A DNA stretch of 64,000 nucleotides, taken from positions 211,873-275,872 of the forward strand of contig NZ_LMOV01000001.1 in assembly GCF_001424265.1 (NCBI RefSeq). The letters are read 5' to 3'. Below, piece after piece: positions 1-12,550 of this stretch. The stretch's first letter is position 1, and each line of letters starts with the position of its first letter. The notes under the pieces were generated by a model. It saw only the letters and a list, made by a program, of their open reading frames with translations. It did no database searches and had not been told where the DNA came from. Position numbers and translations under genes: made by a program. The stretch is from Acidovorax sp. Leaf160. GTDB taxonomy: Bacteria > Pseudomonadota > Gammaproteobacteria > Burkholderiales > Burkholderiaceae_C.

Positions 1-47
1 GCCAGCGCGGCGAGGCGCGCAGCGCCATGTGCGGGGGCCGCGCATGA
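1..47 (+). CDS. ftsW: FtsW, C-terminal end only (partial)
   Basis: The frame that starts at base 3 runs to a TGA at 45-47, which overlaps the murG start codon (ATGA). It reads ...[10 protein letters not shown]-stop, which resembles the short basic tail of betaproteobacterial FtsW proteins. FtsW is the SEDS-family septal peptidoglycan polymerase, and ftsW directly precedes murG in the dcw cluster. Only about 15 residues are visible, so the call rests mainly on gene order and on the coupled stop/start. Confidence 0.55.
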   Translation, partial: QRGEARSAMCGGRA

Positions 48-1114
48 GCGCCGTACAGAAAACCGCCCTGGTGATGGCCGGTGGGACCGGCGGCCACATC
101 TTCCCCGGCCTGGCCGTGGCCGAGGAGCTGCGCGCACGCGGCTGGCGCGTGCACTGGCTGGGCACGCCCGGCAGCATGGAGTCCCGCCTGGTGCCGCCGC
201 GCGGCTTTGCGTTCGAGCCCATCGATTTTTCCGGCGTGCGCGGCAAGGGCCCCGTCACGCTGGCACTGCTGCCGATGCGCCTGCTGCGCGCCTTCTGGCA
301 GTCGCTGGCGGTGCTGCGCCGGGTGCGTCCGGACGTGGTGATCGGCCTGGGCGGCTACGTCACCTTTCCCGGCGGCATGATGGCCACGCTGCTGGGCAAG
401 CCGCTGGTGCTGCACGAGCAGAACTCGGTCGCGGGCCTGGTCAACAAGGTGCTGGCCGGCGTGGCCGACCGGGTGTTCACTGCCTTTCCGGGCGTGTGGG
501 CCAAGGCCCGCTGGGTGGGCAACCCGCTGCGCGAACCCTTCCTGCGCCAGCCCGACCCGGCGGTGCGCTTTGCCGGCCGCAGCGGCCCGCTGAAGGTGCT
601 GGTGGTGGGCGGCAGCCTGGGCGCCAAGGCGCTCAACGACATCGTGCCCCGGGCCGTCGGACTGATTCCTGCCGCCCTGCGTCCCCAGGTCACGCACCAG
701 AGCGGCGCCGCGCAGATCGACGCGCTGCGCGCCAACTACGAAGCCGCCGGGGTGCAGGCCACGCTCACGCCGTTCATCGACGACACGGCCACGGCCTTCG
801 CCGAGGCCGACCTGGTCATCTGCCGCGCGGGCGCCAGCACGGTGACCGAGATCGCCGCCGTGGGCGCGGCGGCGCTGTTCGTGCCGTTCCCGCATGCGGT
901 GGACGACCACCAGACCACCAATGCCCGCTTCCTGGTGCAGGCGGGCGGGGGCTGGCTGGTGCAGCAACGCAACCTGACCCCCGAGGGGCTGGCGGAGATG
1001 CTACAAAATACGGAGCGGCCCGCGCTGATGCAGCGGGCGCTGGAAGCCAAAAAGATGCAGAAAACAGAAGCCACCCACGCGGTGGTGTCGGCGTGCGAGG
1101 AACTCACCGCATGA
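44..1114 (+). CDS. murG: MurG, UDP-GlcNAc:undecaprenyl-PP-MurNAc-pentapeptide GlcNAc transferase
   Basis: MurG makes lipid II from lipid I on the inner face of the cytoplasmic membrane. The N terminus carries the glycine-rich GGTGGH motif (residues about 13-18), and the second Rossmann half has VVGGSLGA and the GAST/E sugar-nucleotide site ([10 protein letters not shown]). At 356 residues the length is normal for the family. I chose the ATG at 44 over a GTG at 29 because it overlaps the preceding ftsW stop and begins just before the conserved domain. The stop overlaps murC (ATGA at 1111-1114), so translation is probably coupled. A short interspersed palindrome lies inside the 3' third of the gene (LQNTERPAL region). 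Confidence 0.96.
   Translation: MSAVQKTALVMAGGTGGHIFPGLAVAEELRARGWRVHWLGTPGSMESRLVPPRGFAFEPIDFSGVRGKGPVTLALLPMRLLRAFWQSLAVLRRVRPDVVIGLGGYVTFPGGMMATLLGKPLVLHEQNSVAGLVNKVLAGVADRVFTAFPGVWAKARWVGNPLREPFLRQPDPAVRFAGRSGPLKVLVVGGSLGAKALNDIVPRAVGLIPAALRPQVTHQSGAAQIDALRANYEAAGVQATLTPFIDDTATAFAEADLVICRAGASTVTEIAAVGAAALFVPFPHAVDDHQTTNARFLVQAGGGWLVQQRNLTPEGLAEMLQNTERPALMQRALEAKKMQKTEATHAVVSACEELTA
999..1025 (+). repeat. interspersed short palindromic element, in-gene copy (murG)
   Basis: This is a diverged copy of the element seen better in murC and aroE: a core GCTACAAAATACGGAGC followed by a GC-rich GCGC arm. It is translated in frame as part of MurG. It is the weakest coding copy, and membership rests on the shared GCTACAAAA...GAGC core. 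Confidence 0.4.
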
Positions 1115-2544
1115 AACACGCCATCCGCCACATCCATTTCGTCGGCCTGGGCGGCGCCGGCATGTGCGGCATCGCCGAGGTGCTGTTCAACCTGGGCTAT
1201 GAGATCTCCGGCTCCGATCTGTCGGACAGCCCCACGCTGCGCCGGCTGGCGGGGCTGGGCATCCGCACGCACGTGGGCCATGCGGCCGCGCACATCGAGG
1301 GCGCGGACGCAGTCGTCACCTCCACGGCCGTGCAGGAGGGCAACCCCGAAGTGCTGGCCGCGCGCGTCAAGAAGATTCCGGTGGTCCCCCGCGCGCTGAT
1401 GCTGGCCGAACTGATGCGCCTCAAGCGCGGCATCGCCATTGCCGGCGCGCACGGCAAGACCACCACCACCAGCCTGGTGACCAGCGTGTTGGCCGAGGCC
1501 GGGCTGGACCCGACCTTCGTGATCGGCGGGCGCCTGAACAGCGCCGGTGCCAACGCCAAGCTGGGGCAGGGCGACTACATCGTGGTGGAGGCGGACGAGT
1601 CCGACGCCTCGTTCCTCAACCTGCTGCCCGTGATGTCGGTGGTGACGAACATCGACGCCGACCACATGGAAACCTACGGGCACGACTTCGGCCGGCTCAA
1701 GGGCGCGTTCGTCGAATTCCTGCACCGCATGCCGTTCTACGGCACGGCCATCCTGTGCATCGACAGCCCGGCCGTGCGCGACATCGTGCCGCAGGTCACC
1801 TGCCCCATCACCAGCTACGGCTTCAGCGAGGACGCCCAGGTGCGCGCGGTGGACGTGCGCGCGTTGGGCGCGCAGATGCATTTCCGCGTGCAGCGCCGCA
1901 ACGGCGTCGTGCTGCCCGACCTGGACGTGGTGCTGAACCTTGCCGGCGAACACAACGTGCTCAACGCGCTGGCGGCCATCGCCATCGCCGCCGAGCTGAG
2001 CATTCCGGACGACGCGCTGCTGCGCGCGCTCGCCGGCTTCCGCGGCGTGGGCCGGCGCTTCCAGGGCCATGGCGACCTGCCGGCGAAGGACGGCGGCACG
2101 TTCACGCTCATCGAAGACTACGGCCACCATCCGGTGGAGATGACTGCCACGCTGGCCGCCGCGCGCGGCGCCTTCCCCGGCCGCCGACTGGTGCTGGCGT
2201 TCCAGCCGCACCGCTACAGCCGCACGCGCGACTGCTTCGAGGATTTCGTGAAGGTGATCGGCAGCGCCGACGCCGCGCTGCTGACCGAGGTCTATGCGGC
2301 GGGCGAGTCGCCCATCGTCGCCGCCGACGGCCGTGCGCTGGTGCGTGCCGTGCGCGTGGCCGGCCAGGTGGAGCCGGTGTTCGTGGAGGCCGTGGCCGAC
2401 CTGGCGGAGCGCATCGCCGACACCGCCCGGGACGGCGACGTGGTGGTGTGCATGGGGGCGGGCTCCATCGGCGGCGTGCCCGCGAAGGTGGTTGGTTTGC
2501 TACAAAAAAATGAGCATAATGCGCTGCAGGAGAGGGCGCCATGA
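1111..2544 (+). CDS. murC: MurC, UDP-N-acetylmuramate--L-alanine ligase
   Basis: MurC adds the first stem-peptide residue to UDP-MurNAc, using ATP. The protein has 477 residues. The N-terminal UDP-binding Rossmann domain starts [17 protein letters not shown], the Mur ligase P-loop is [12 protein letters not shown], the central domain has EADESDASF, and the C-terminal domain contains [13 protein letters not shown] and [11 protein letters not shown]. The start overlaps the murG stop and the stop overlaps ddlB (ATGA at 2541-2544). The last 15 or so residues ([11 protein letters not shown]) are encoded by an interspersed palindromic element, so the C-terminal tail is probably not conserved. Confidence 0.97.
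   Translation: MKHAIRHIHFVGLGGAGMCGIAEVLFNLGYEISGSDLSDSPTLRRLAGLGIRTHVGHAAAHIEGADAVVTSTAVQEGNPEVLAARVKKIPVVPRALMLAELMRLKRGIAIAGAHGKTTTTSLVTSVLAEAGLDPTFVIGGRLNSAGANAKLGQGDYIVVEADESDASFLNLLPVMSVVTNIDADHMETYGHDFGRLKGAFVEFLHRMPFYGTAILCIDSPAVRDIVPQVTCPITSYGFSEDAQVRAVDVRALGAQMHFRVQRRNGVVLPDLDVVLNLAGEHNVLNALAAIAIAAELSIPDDALLRALAGFRGVGRRFQGHGDLPAKDGGTFTLIEDYGHHPVEMTATLAAARGAFPGRRLVLAFQPHRYSRTRDCFEDFVKVIGSADAALLTEVYAAGESPIVAADGRALVRAVRVAGQVEPVFVEAVADLAERIADTARDGDVVVCMGAGSIGGVPAKVVGLLQKNEHNALQERAP
2497..2524 (+). repeat. interspersed short palindromic element, in-gene copy (murC 3' end)
   Basis: This 28-bp stretch begins TTGCTACAAAAAA and ends GAGCATAATGCGC. It matches the copy in aroE on the opposite strand at most positions, and shares its TTGCTA and TGCGC ends with the intergenic copy near ruvC. 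It is translated in frame and supplies much of the MurC C-terminal tail. Confidence 0.6.
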
Positions 2545-3542
2545 GCATGAATGACCTGAATATCGACGTGCGAGCGCTGGGCAAGGTGGCGGTGCTGATG
2601 GGCGGCTCGTCCGCCGAACGCGAGGTGTCGCTGATGTCCGGCGGCGGCGTGCTGCAGGCGCTGCGCGCGCGCGGCGTGGACGCGCATGCCTTCGACCCTT
2701 CGCAGAGCCCGCTGGGCGAGCTCAAGCGCCATGGCTACACGCGCTGCTTCATCGCACTGCACGGCCGGCATGGCGAAGACGGCACGGTGCAGGGCGCGCT
2801 CGAACTCATGGGCATTCCCTACACCGGCCCGGGCGTCATGGCCTCCAGCATCGCCATGGACAAGATCATGACCAAGCGCATCTGGCGCTTCGAAGGCCTG
2901 CCCACGCCGGACTGGCGCCTGGTCTCCAGCGCGGCGGAAACGGCGCAGGCACTCGAGGCCCTGGGCGCGCCGATGATCGTCAAGCCGTCGCGCGAAGGTT
3001 CCACCATCGGTCTGACCAAGGTCACTTCGCCCGGCCAGTGCGAGCAGGCCTACCTGCTGGCCTCGCGCTACGACCCCGAAGTGCTGTGCGAGGAATTCAT
3101 CGAAGGCGAGGAAACCACCTGCCCGATCCTGGGCCAGGGCGCACAGGCGCATGCGCTGCCGGTGATCCGCATCGTGGCGCCCGAGGGCAACTACGACTAC
3201 CAGAACAAGTACTTCACCGACGTCACGCAGTACCACTGCCCGAGCGGCCTGCCCGAGGCCGAGGAGCGTGAGATCCAGCGCCTCGTGGTGGAGGCCTTCC
3301 GCACGCTGCAGTGCCGTGGCTGGGCGCGTGCCGACATCATGATCCGCGCCAGCGACCGCAAGCCGTTCCTGCTGGAGATCAACACGTCCCCCGGCATGAC
3401 GGGCCATTCGCTGGTGCCCATGTCGGCGCGTGCGTCGGGCATCAACTACGAAGCGCTCTGCCTGCGGATCCTGGCGAGCGCCTCGCTCGACAGCGCGCAG
3501 GGCCAGCCGGCCGGCGACGGCACCTCGCAGGACTGCGCATGA
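2541..3542 (+). CDS. ddlB: DdlB, D-alanine--D-alanine ligase
   Basis: This cytoplasmic ATP-grasp enzyme makes the D-Ala-D-Ala dipeptide used by MurF. It has 333 residues, with [19 protein letters not shown] at the N terminus, the ATP-grasp lysine region [14 protein letters not shown], and the C-terminal metal/ATP site [17 protein letters not shown]. The start overlaps the murC stop. A second in-frame ATG two codons downstream cannot be excluded. The stop overlaps ftsQ (ATGA at 3539-3542). Confidence 0.96.
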   Translation: MSMNDLNIDVRALGKVAVLMGGSSAEREVSLMSGGGVLQALRARGVDAHAFDPSQSPLGELKRHGYTRCFIALHGRHGEDGTVQGALELMGIPYTGPGVMASSIAMDKIMTKRIWRFEGLPTPDWRLVSSAAETAQALEALGAPMIVKPSREGSTIGLTKVTSPGQCEQAYLLASRYDPEVLCEEFIEGEETTCPILGQGAQAHALPVIRIVAPEGNYDYQNKYFTDVTQYHCPSGLPEAEEREIQRLVVEAFRTLQCRGWARADIMIRASDRKPFLLEINTSPGMTGHSLVPMSARASGINYEALCLRILASASLDSAQGQPAGDGTSQDCA

Positions 3543-4417
3543 ACAACGCGCTGCCCGCACCGTTCGACGTCAAGCTCATGAACTGGACCGCCTCGGCCCT
3601 GTTCGTGGGCTGCGCCGCGCTGGTGCTGGCGGCGGCCGGCTCCTGGCTGCTGCGCCTGCCGGTGTTTTCCATCGGGCGCATCGTGGTGCAGGGCGAGCTG
3701 GTGCACAACAACCCGGTCACGCTGCGCGCCAACGTGGGCCCGCACCTGGTGGGCAATTTCTTCACCGTGGACCTGCAGGCCGTGCGAGAAGCCTTCGAGC
3801 AGGTGCCATGGGTGCGCAGCGCCATGGTGCGCCGCGAATTCCCCAACAGCCTGCGGGTCGAGCTGCAGGAACACCAGGCCGCAGCGGTCTGGGGCGCCGA
3901 GGGCGGCAACAAGCTGGTCGACAGCCGGGGCGAAGTGTTCGAGGCCAACAGCGACGACGTGGAGGGCGACGATCTGCCGCGCCTGGTCGGCCCCGAGGGA
4001 CGATCGCTGGAAGTGCTGCAGATGGTGCGCAGCCTGGTGCCGGTACTCAAGCCGCTGGGGCCCGAAATCGACCAGCTGGAGCTGACCGGACGCGGCGGCT
4101 GGCGGGTGACCCTCGAAGGAGGCGCGCTGATCGAGCTGGGCGGCGGAACCCCGGCGCAAGTGCTGGCGCGGGCGCAGCGTTTCGTGCAGACCGTGCCGCA
4201 GGTCGCTGCGCAACAGGGCCGCCGCATCGATGCGCTGGAGCTGGCCGATCTGCGGCACGACAACGGCTACGCGCTGCGACTGCGCGGCGTGAGCACCGTC
4301 ACCGCCGAGATGGCCGCCAAGCCCCGGCCCGTGCGTGCGCCGGTGCGCTCCGGCGCCGCCGGCGCGCGGCCGGCCACCACCGTCGCACCGGCAAGAACAA
4401 CAGGGCAGACCCGCTGA
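3539..4417 (+). CDS. ftsQ: FtsQ, divisome membrane protein
   Basis: FtsQ links early and late divisome proteins through FtsB/FtsL. The 292-residue protein has a short cytoplasmic N terminus, one transmembrane segment (about residues 16-37, [21 protein letters not shown]), a POTRA domain beginning near [13 protein letters not shown], and the conserved [22 protein letters not shown] region. The C terminus ends in a low-complexity Arg/Ala/Pro tail. I chose the start that overlaps the ddlB stop. The ftsA start lies 15 bp downstream. Confidence 0.93.
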   Translation: MNNALPAPFDVKLMNWTASALFVGCAALVLAAAGSWLLRLPVFSIGRIVVQGELVHNNPVTLRANVGPHLVGNFFTVDLQAVREAFEQVPWVRSAMVRREFPNSLRVELQEHQAAAVWGAEGGNKLVDSRGEVFEANSDDVEGDDLPRLVGPEGRSLEVLQMVRSLVPVLKPLGPEIDQLELTGRGGWRVTLEGGALIELGGGTPAQVLARAQRFVQTVPQVAAQQGRRIDALELADLRHDNGYALRLRGVSTVTAEMAAKPRPVRAPVRSGAAGARPATTVAPARTTGQTR

Positions 4418-4432
4418 GGGCAGGACACAGTT

Positions 4433-5662
4433 ATGGCAAGAGAATTCAAAGACGTGGTGGTAGGGCTGGACATCGGCACCGCCAAGGTGATGGCGGTGGT
4501 GGCCGAGGTGCTGCCGGGCGGCGAACTCAAGCTCGCCGGACTGGGCGTGGCGCCCAGCAACGGCCTCAAGCGCGGCGTGGTGGTGAACATCGACGCGACG
4601 GTGCAGAGCATCCAGCAGGCGCTGAAAGAAGCCGAGCTGATGGCCGACTGCAAGATCCAGCGCGTCTACACCGGCATCACCGGCAGCCACATCCGCGGCC
4701 TCAATTCCAGCGGCATGGTCGCGGTCAAGGACAAGGAAGTCACCCAGGCCGACGTGGCGCGCGTGGTGGAGACGGCCAAGGCCATCAACATCTCCAGCGA
4801 TCAGCGGCTGCTGCTGGTCGAGCCCCAGGAATTCGTGATCGACGGCCAGGACGTGCGCGAACCCATCGGCATGAGCGGCATCCGCCTGGAGGCCAAGATC
4901 CACATCGTGACCGGCGCGCAGAGCGCGGCCGAGAACATCATCAAGTGCGTGCGCCGCTGCGGCCTGGAGGTCGAGCAGCTCATGCTGAACCCGCTGGCCT
5001 CCAGCCAGGCCGTGCTGACCGACGACGAGCGCGAGCTGGGTGTGGCGGTGGTGGACATCGGCGCCGGCACGACCGACGTGGCGATCTTCACGGGCGGCGC
5101 GATCCGCCACACCGCGGTGATCCCGATCGCCGGCGACCTGATCACCAGCGACATCGCCATGGCGCTGCGCACGCCCACGAAGGATGCGGAAGACATCAAG
5201 GTCGAGAGCGGCTATGCCAAGCAGCTGCTGGCCGACCCCGAGGCGCAGGTGGAAGTGCCGGGCCTGGGCGACCGCAGCCCCCGCATGCTGTCCAAGCAGG
5301 CGCTGGCCGGCGTGATCGAGCCGCGCGTGGAAGAGATCTTCTCGCTGGTGCAGCAGGTGATCCGCGAATCGGGCTACGAAGAAGTGCTGTCGTCGGGCAT
5401 CGTGCTCACGGGTGGCAGCGCCGTCATGCCCGGCATGGTCGAACTGGCGGAAGACATCTTCCTCAAGCCCGTGCGCCGGGGCGTTCCGAAGTATTCCAGC
5501 GCCTTGTCCGACATGGTGGCACAGGCCCGTGCTGCTACTGTCATGGGTTTGCTGGAAGAGGCACGCCTGGCCCGCCAGCGCGGCTTCAAGGTGGCGCAGA
5601 AAAGCGGTTCCGTAAAGACCGCCTTCGGCCGGTTCAAGGACTTCATCGTGGGGAATTTCTGA
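4433..5662 (+). CDS. ftsA: FtsA, actin-like divisome anchor
   Basis: FtsA is an actin/Hsp70-fold ATPase that tethers FtsZ to the membrane and recruits late division proteins. The 409-residue protein begins with the phosphate-1 motif VVGLDIGTAKVMAVV. It contains the 1C domain and the phosphate-2 motif VVDIGAGTTDVAIF, and ends with a short basic/aromatic tail (FGRFKDFIVGNF) typical of the amphipathic membrane-targeting helix. It follows ftsQ closely and is separated from ftsZ by 188 bp without a convincing gene. Confidence 0.96.
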   Translation: MAREFKDVVVGLDIGTAKVMAVVAEVLPGGELKLAGLGVAPSNGLKRGVVVNIDATVQSIQQALKEAELMADCKIQRVYTGITGSHIRGLNSSGMVAVKDKEVTQADVARVVETAKAINISSDQRLLLVEPQEFVIDGQDVREPIGMSGIRLEAKIHIVTGAQSAAENIIKCVRRCGLEVEQLMLNPLASSQAVLTDDERELGVAVVDIGAGTTDVAIFTGGAIRHTAVIPIAGDLITSDIAMALRTPTKDAEDIKVESGYAKQLLADPEAQVEVPGLGDRSPRMLSKQALAGVIEPRVEEIFSLVQQVIRESGYEEVLSSGIVLTGGSAVMPGMVELAEDIFLKPVRRGVPKYSSALSDMVAQARAATVMGLLEEARLARQRGFKVAQKSGSVKTAFGRFKDFIVGNF

Positions 5663-5850
5663 CATGGCCAGCCATCGGCTCTGGATCGCCCGTGGAAGTC
5701 CCCATGCCCGCTCGCGCGAGCGATGGCGAAGCACCGGACCGCCGCCGTCGCCGCCCCCGATTTCGATTGCGACAACCGATTCAGACAAACCCCAACGGCG
5801 TGGCACCGGCCACCCACCACACTTTCACGTGAACAGACCAGGAGCACCAC

Positions 5851-7080
5851 ATGTCCATCGAAATGATTGAAGCCGAAGAGTTCAACCAAGGCACCCAGAT
5901 CAAGGTGATTGGCGTGGGCGGCGGCGGCGGCAATGCCGTGGAACACATGATCGCGCGCAGCGTGCAGGGCGTGGAATTCGTCTGCGCCAACACCGACGCG
6001 CAGGCCCTCACGCGCAGCTCCGCGCACCGCACCATCCAGCTGGGCCACAGCGGCCTGGGCGCCGGCAGCAAGCCCGAGAAGGCGCGTGAAGCGGCAGAAG
6101 GCGCGCAGGAAGACATCCGCCAGGCGATCGCCGGCGCGCACATGCTGTTCATCACCGCCGGCATGGGCGGCGGCACCGGCACGGGCGCCGCGCCCGTCAT
6201 CGCCCGCGTGGCCAAGGAAATGGGGATCCTCACCGTCGGCGTGGTCACCAAGCCCTTCGACTGGGAAGGCGGCCGCCGCATGAAGAACGCCGACGACGGC
6301 CTGGCCGAGCTGGAAGCCAACGTCGATTCGCTGATCGTCGTGCTGAACGAGAAGCTGCTGGAGGTGCTGGGCGACGACATCAGCCAGGACGAAGCCTTCG
6401 CCCACGCCAACGACGTGCTGAAGAACGCTGTCGGCGGCATCGCCGAGATCATCAATGAATACGGCCACGTGAACGTCGACTTCGAAGACGTGCGCACCGT
6501 GATGGGCGAGCCCGGCAAGGCCATGATGGGCACGGCCACCGCCAGCGGCCCGGACCGCGCCCGCATCGCTGCCGAGCAGGCCGTCGCCTGCCCGCTGCTG
6601 GAAGGCATCGACCTGTCGGGCGCCAAGGGCGTGCTGGTGCTGGTGACGGCCGCCAAGGGCAGCCTGAAGCTGTCCGAATCGCGCCTGGCGATGAGCACCA
6701 TCAACGCCTACGCCTCGCCCGATGCCCACGTCATCTACGGCGCGGCCTACGACGACAGCCTGGGCGACGACATCCGCGTGACCGTGGTGGCCACCGGCCT
6801 GTCGCGCGCCAATGCCCGCCGCCAGCCGATCTCGGTGGTGCAGGGCGGCCTGCGCACCGGCACCGACAACATCGCCTACCAGATGCCCATGGCCGGCTCG
6901 GCCGTCGGCGTGGCGGGTGGCCTGATGGGCGGCGCGGCGCAGGCGGACTACGGCAGCATGTCGGTGCCCAGCGTGTGGCGCACCAACCGCACCCAGGCCG
7001 CTGCCCGCGTGGACGCGCTGTCCTCCGGCGGCATGGACGACCTGGAGATCCCGGCGTTCCTGCGCAAGCAGGCCGACTGA
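5851..7080 (+). CDS. ftsZ: FtsZ, tubulin-like cell division GTPase
   Basis: FtsZ polymerises into the Z ring. The 409-residue protein has KVIGVGGGGGNAVEHM at the N terminus, the tubulin signature GMGGGTGTGAAPVIA, and the T7-loop region NVDFEDVRTVM. The C-terminal peptide DLEIPAFLRKQAD is the site that binds FtsA and ZapD/MinC-type partners. A good ribosome-binding site (AGGAGCACC) lies just before the ATG. The 188-bp upstream gap probably holds an ftsZ promoter, but I see no clean -35/-10 pair. Confidence 0.98.
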   Translation: MSIEMIEAEEFNQGTQIKVIGVGGGGGNAVEHMIARSVQGVEFVCANTDAQALTRSSAHRTIQLGHSGLGAGSKPEKAREAAEGAQEDIRQAIAGAHMLFITAGMGGGTGTGAAPVIARVAKEMGILTVGVVTKPFDWEGGRRMKNADDGLAELEANVDSLIVVLNEKLLEVLGDDISQDEAFAHANDVLKNAVGGIAEIINEYGHVNVDFEDVRTVMGEPGKAMMGTATASGPDRARIAAEQAVACPLLEGIDLSGAKGVLVLVTAAKGSLKLSESRLAMSTINAYASPDAHVIYGAAYDDSLGDDIRVTVVATGLSRANARRQPISVVQGGLRTGTDNIAYQMPMAGSAVGVAGGLMGGAAQADYGSMSVPSVWRTNRTQAAARVDALSSGGMDDLEIPAFLRKQAD

Positions 7081-7132
7081 GCTGGGTCTTGCCCGCAGGC
7101 GCCGTCTGCGCCTGCGTGCCCGTACCGCCGCC

Positions 7133-7166
7133 GCCGCCGCAGCCTTCACGGGCCGGCGGCTTTTCT
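7133..7166 (+). terminator. intrinsic terminator after ftsZ
   Basis: GCCGCCG (7133-7139) can pair with CGGCGGC (7154-7160) around a 14-nt loop, followed by TTTTCTT. The loop is long, so strength is uncertain. It lies between ftsZ and lpxC and would separate lpxC from the dcw transcript. Confidence 0.5.
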
Positions 7167-7256
7167 TGTTGGGGGGGGCGTTCCGGCCACGGAACCTATC
7201 GCCGCCATAGGTGGGGTTATGCACCAGGCAGGTGCTGCGCCCTTTAAACTCGGCGG

Positions 7257-8180
7257 ATGCTCCAGCAACGTACGATCAAGACCCTGACCCGCGCCGTGGG
7301 CGTGGGCCTGCACAGCGGACAGCGGGTCGAGTTGACGCTGCGGCCGGCGCAGCCCGACACGGGCATCGTGTTCCGGCGGGTGGATCTGCCCGAGCCGGTG
7401 GACATTCCCATCACCGCCGAAGCCGTGGTGGACACGCGCATGGCCTCGACCATCGGCGTGGGCGGCGCCAAGGTCCACACGGTGGAGCACCTCATGTCCG
7501 CCTGTGCCGGGCTGGGGCTGGACAACCTCTACATCGACATCACCGCCGAGGAAGTGCCCATCCTGGACGGCTCATCGGCGTCGTTCGTCTTCCTGCTGCA
7601 GAGCGCCGGGGTCGAGCTGCAGAACGCGCCCAAGCGCTTCATCCGCGTGACGCGCCCGGTCGAGATCCGGCAGGGCGAGGGCGCCGGCCTGAAATGGGCG
7701 CGGCTCGATCCGTACCACGGCTTCAAGCTGCGCTTCGAGATCGACTTCGCCCACCCGGCGGTCGATTCGACCGGCCAGAGCGTGGAGTTCGATCTGGGCG
7801 CCGGCAACTACACGCGCGACATCGCCCGCGCCCGCACCTTCGGCTTCACCAAGGACGTGGAGATGATGCGCGCCAGCGGCCTGGCCCTGGGCGGCGGGCT
7901 GGACAACGCCATCGTCATGGACGACTACAAGGTGCTCAATGCCGACGGCCTGCGCTACGACGACGAGTTCGTGAAGCACAAGATCCTCGACGCCATCGGC
8001 GACCTCTACATCGTCGGCCGCCCCCTGCTGGCGGCCTACAGCGCGTTCCGTTCCGGCCATGCGATGAACAACCTGCTGCTGCGCGAGCTGCTGGCACAGG
8101 AAGACGCCTGGGAGATCGCCACCTTCCAGAACGAGCGCCATGCGCCCGCCGGCTTCCTGCAGCCGGCGCGGGCCTGGTAG
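7257..8180 (+). CDS. lpxC: LpxC, UDP-3-O-acyl-N-acetylglucosamine deacetylase
   Basis: LpxC is a zinc amidohydrolase that catalyses the committed step of lipid A synthesis. The 307-residue protein has the N-terminal [17 protein letters not shown] and the zinc histidine in [16 protein letters not shown]. Further conserved motifs are [21 protein letters not shown] and [12 protein letters not shown], the last carrying the other zinc ligands. Position immediately after ftsZ is the usual end of the cluster. The 176-bp gap upstream includes a probable ftsZ terminator. Confidence 0.97.
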   Translation: MLQQRTIKTLTRAVGVGLHSGQRVELTLRPAQPDTGIVFRRVDLPEPVDIPITAEAVVDTRMASTIGVGGAKVHTVEHLMSACAGLGLDNLYIDITAEEVPILDGSSASFVFLLQSAGVELQNAPKRFIRVTRPVEIRQGEGAGLKWARLDPYHGFKLRFEIDFAHPAVDSTGQSVEFDLGAGNYTRDIARARTFGFTKDVEMMRASGLALGGGLDNAIVMDDYKVLNADGLRYDDEFVKHKILDAIGDLYIVGRPLLAAYSAFRSGHAMNNLLLRELLAQEDAWEIATFQNERHAPAGFLQPARAW

Positions 8181-8204
8181 CCGCACCGCCGCAGGGTCGC
8201 GCCC

Positions 8205-8381
8205 ATGCTGCTCTTTCGCTGGGCCATCACGATGCTGCTGCTCATGGCGGCGGTGTCTTTCCTCTTCTACGTGGGAACGGGGCAGGTGCGCTATCGGCGC
8301 TTCGGCCTCGTCATCGTGAAGTGGACGGTGATCGCCGCGCTGTTCTTCTTCGCGGTGCTGTTCATCCAGCGCATTCTCTGA
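8205..8381 (+). CDS. small two-helix membrane protein, function unknown
   Basis: This is a 58-residue frame 24 bp after lpxC. It has two hydrophobic helices (about residues 4-24, LFRWAITMLLLMAAVSFLFYV, and 36-56, VIVKWTVIAALFFFAVLFIQ) separated by a basic loop (RYRRFG). Strong positive-inside charge and compact hydrophobicity make it look like a genuine small inner-membrane protein, probably co-transcribed with lpxC. I do not recognise a family with a known function. Confidence 0.7.
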   Translation: MLLFRWAITMLLLMAAVSFLFYVGTGQVRYRRFGLVIVKWTVIAALFFFAVLFIQRIL

Positions 8382-8458
8382 GCCTCCGCCCGCCACCCGC
8401 GTCGCCGGGCGGCCAGGCAGGGCTCTCGCGCCGGCCGCCGCAAGTCCCTATACTCGCC

Positions 8459-10563
<2,105 letters not shown>

Positions 10564-10617
10564 CCGCACGCGGGCGCGGCTGGCTGCGGCACCGCCGCGC
10601 CGGCGCGGCCCGCCGGA

Positions 10618-12294
10618 TCAGGCGGCCGCCGGCAGCGCCTCGCGTTCGGGCAGCAGGAACCGGCTGACCAGTACCGACAGGTCGTGGGCCTGGGCGCGCA
10701 GGCTGTCGGCCGCGGCGGCCGATTCCTCCACCAGCGCGGCGTTCTGCTGCGTCATGTCGTCCAGCCGGGACATGGCGCCGTGGATGGCCGCGATGTCCTC
10801 GTTCTGCGACCGGTGCGCGGCCTTGATCTCCACCATGGTGTGCGCCGCCTGCTGGATCGAGGCGACCACCTGGCCCATCGTGCGGCCGGCCTCGCCCGCC
10901 AGGCGCGAACCGCCCTGCACCTGCGCCAGCGACGCGGCGATCAACGCCTTGATCTCGCGCGCGGCCTCGGCCGAGCGCGTGGCCAGCGAGCGCACTTCGC
11001 TCGCCACCACGGCGAAGCCCCGGCCCTGCTCGCCCGCGCGGGCCGCTTCCACCGCCGCGTTCAGCGCGAGGATGTTGGTCTGGAAGGCGATGGAGTCGAT
11101 GACGCCCGTGATGTCGGCGATGCGGTGCGCGCTCTGGGACACCTGTTCCATCGTTCCCACCAGCTCGGTCACCACGCCGCTGCCGGCCTGCGCGGTGGCG
11201 GCCGCCTGGGCGGCCAGGGCCTCGGTGCGTTCCGTGGTGAGTTCCGATTCCTGCACCTTGCGTGTCACGTGCTCCAGCGCGGCGGCGGTTTCCTGCAGGT
11301 TCGCGGCCGTGGCTTCGGTGCGTTGCGACAGCTCGGCATTGCCGTTGGCGATCTCGGCGGAGGCCGTGCGCAGATTCTGCACCGACAGGCTCACGCGGCC
11401 CACCAGCGTGCGCAGCGCGGCCTGCATGACCGACAGCGAGTGCAGCATGCGGCCGGTTTCGTCCCGGCCGTGGCCGGCGATGTCGTGCCGCAGGTCGAAC
11501 CCCGCCACGCGGTCGGCCGTGGCGCCGGCCAGCGCGATCGGGCGGGTGATGCTGCGCACCAGCCAGAGCGCCAGCACGGTGCCCAGCACCAGCGCCAGCG
11601 TGCCGAAACCCAGCAGCGAAAGCCGCGCCAGCCGGCTTAGCTCGGCCACCTGGCCGGCGGCCTCGTCTATGCCCTGCCGCTGCGATTGGGTGAGCCCGTT
11701 CAGCGACTGCAGCAGCGTCTGCGAGGCGGGCAGGAAGTGGTCGGCGTATTCCTTGCGGATGCGCTCCGTCAGGCCCGAGTCACGGGCGGCGATCAGGTCG
11801 GTGCGGGCCTTCGCGAACGCAGCGCCGCTGGCCGCCACCTGCTGCAGCTGCTCCCGCTCTGTAGGCGTGGACAGCCGCTCGGCCAGGGCCGCGATGCGGG
11901 CGTCGTAGTCCTGCTGGGTCCGGGCGATGTCGGCGCCGAGAATCTCGCCCACCTCGGGTTCCGAACTCAGGGCCACGGCCTTGTAGCGTTCGGCATTGAT
12001 GGCCTGCAGACGGAAAGCGTCGGCCACCAGGCGCTCGTTGGCCACGCTGCGATCCACCATGGCCTCGGTCGATGCATGGATGCGCAGCAGCGACCAGCCG
12101 CCAATGGCCGAGCCCACCAGGCTGAGGGCCAGCACGGCGAGGAACACGCCGACCAGCCGTCGTTTCAACGATCCCGCACGCGTCGTTGCTGCGGCAGCCA
12201 GCGGGCGCGAGGCGGTATCCACGACCGATGTGTCCGTCAAAAACAACGGCGCTGGGTGGTCGGGGGCGGAAGGGGAGGCGGACAAGGCAGTCAT
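10618..12294 (-). CDS. methyl-accepting chemotaxis protein
   Basis: This is a 558-residue chemoreceptor. It has an N-terminal transmembrane helix (about residues 47-68, [23 protein letters not shown]), a periplasmic helical sensor domain, and a second transmembrane helix ([20 protein letters not shown]) followed by HAMP. The cytoplasmic signalling domain carries the highly conserved hairpin [37 protein letters not shown] in its central part. The sensed ligand cannot be inferred. No C-terminal NWETF-type tether is present. It is divergent from a second chemoreceptor, with 256 bp between them. Confidence 0.93.
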   Translation of the reverse strand: MTALSASPSAPDHPAPLFLTDTSVVDTASRPLAAAATTRAGSLKRRLVGVFLAVLALSLVGSAIGGWSLLRIHASTEAMVDRSVANERLVADAFRLQAINAERYKAVALSSEPEVGEILGADIARTQQDYDARIAALAERLSTPTEREQLQQVAASGAAFAKARTDLIAARDSGLTERIRKEYADHFLPASQTLLQSLNGLTQSQRQGIDEAAGQVAELSRLARLSLLGFGTLALVLGTVLALWLVRSITRPIALAGATADRVAGFDLRHDIAGHGRDETGRMLHSLSVMQAALRTLVGRVSLSVQNLRTASAEIANGNAELSQRTEATAANLQETAAALEHVTRKVQESELTTERTEALAAQAAATAQAGSGVVTELVGTMEQVSQSAHRIADITGVIDSIAFQTNILALNAAVEAARAGEQGRGFAVVASEVRSLATRSAEAAREIKALIAASLAQVQGGSRLAGEAGRTMGQVVASIQQAAHTMVEIKAAHRSQNEDIAAIHGAMSRLDDMTQQNAALVEESAAAADSLRAQAHDLSVLVSRFLLPEREALPAAA

Positions 12295-12499
12295 GAGCGC
12301 AGCGAAAGGCGGGCCGAAAGGCGAAAAACGGAGTGCTGCGCCCGACTGTCGCGTCTCAATGTGACAACTTGTTGTCGCGCCCCGGCCTGCCTGCTGCGAA
12401 TGGGGGCTTCTCCGCTATCCGGGGCAACCCCCGGAGGCCGGGCCCGTGGGTAGCATAGAGTTACAGATGCACGCTGGTCACAAGCCAGAGCGGGTGCTA

Positions 12500-12515
12500 T
12501 GGCGCGTTAATTGCG
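12500..12515 (+). promoter_or_regulatory. candidate sigma-54 (-24/-12) promoter for the chemoreceptor gene
   Basis: TGGCGCGTTAATTGC matches the sigma-54 consensus TGGCACG-N4-TTGC with one mismatch. The invariant GG (12501-12502) and GC (12513-12514) are exactly 10 bp apart. Transcription would start near 12526, leaving a 25-nt leader with a GAGGAGC ribosome-binding site before the ATG at 12551. Confidence 0.6.
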
Positions 12516-12550
12516 TGCCGCTGTGCGAATCGTTTTGCTTGAGGAGCGCC

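Noticed and set aside
29-43. GTG start of murG at 29
   Set aside because: The ATG at 44 overlaps the ftsW stop and is directly followed by the conserved domain.
12355-12380. ACAAC-TT-GTTGT inverted repeat between the two chemoreceptor genes as an operator
   Set aside because: Short arms with no known match; too easily due to chance in 256 bp.
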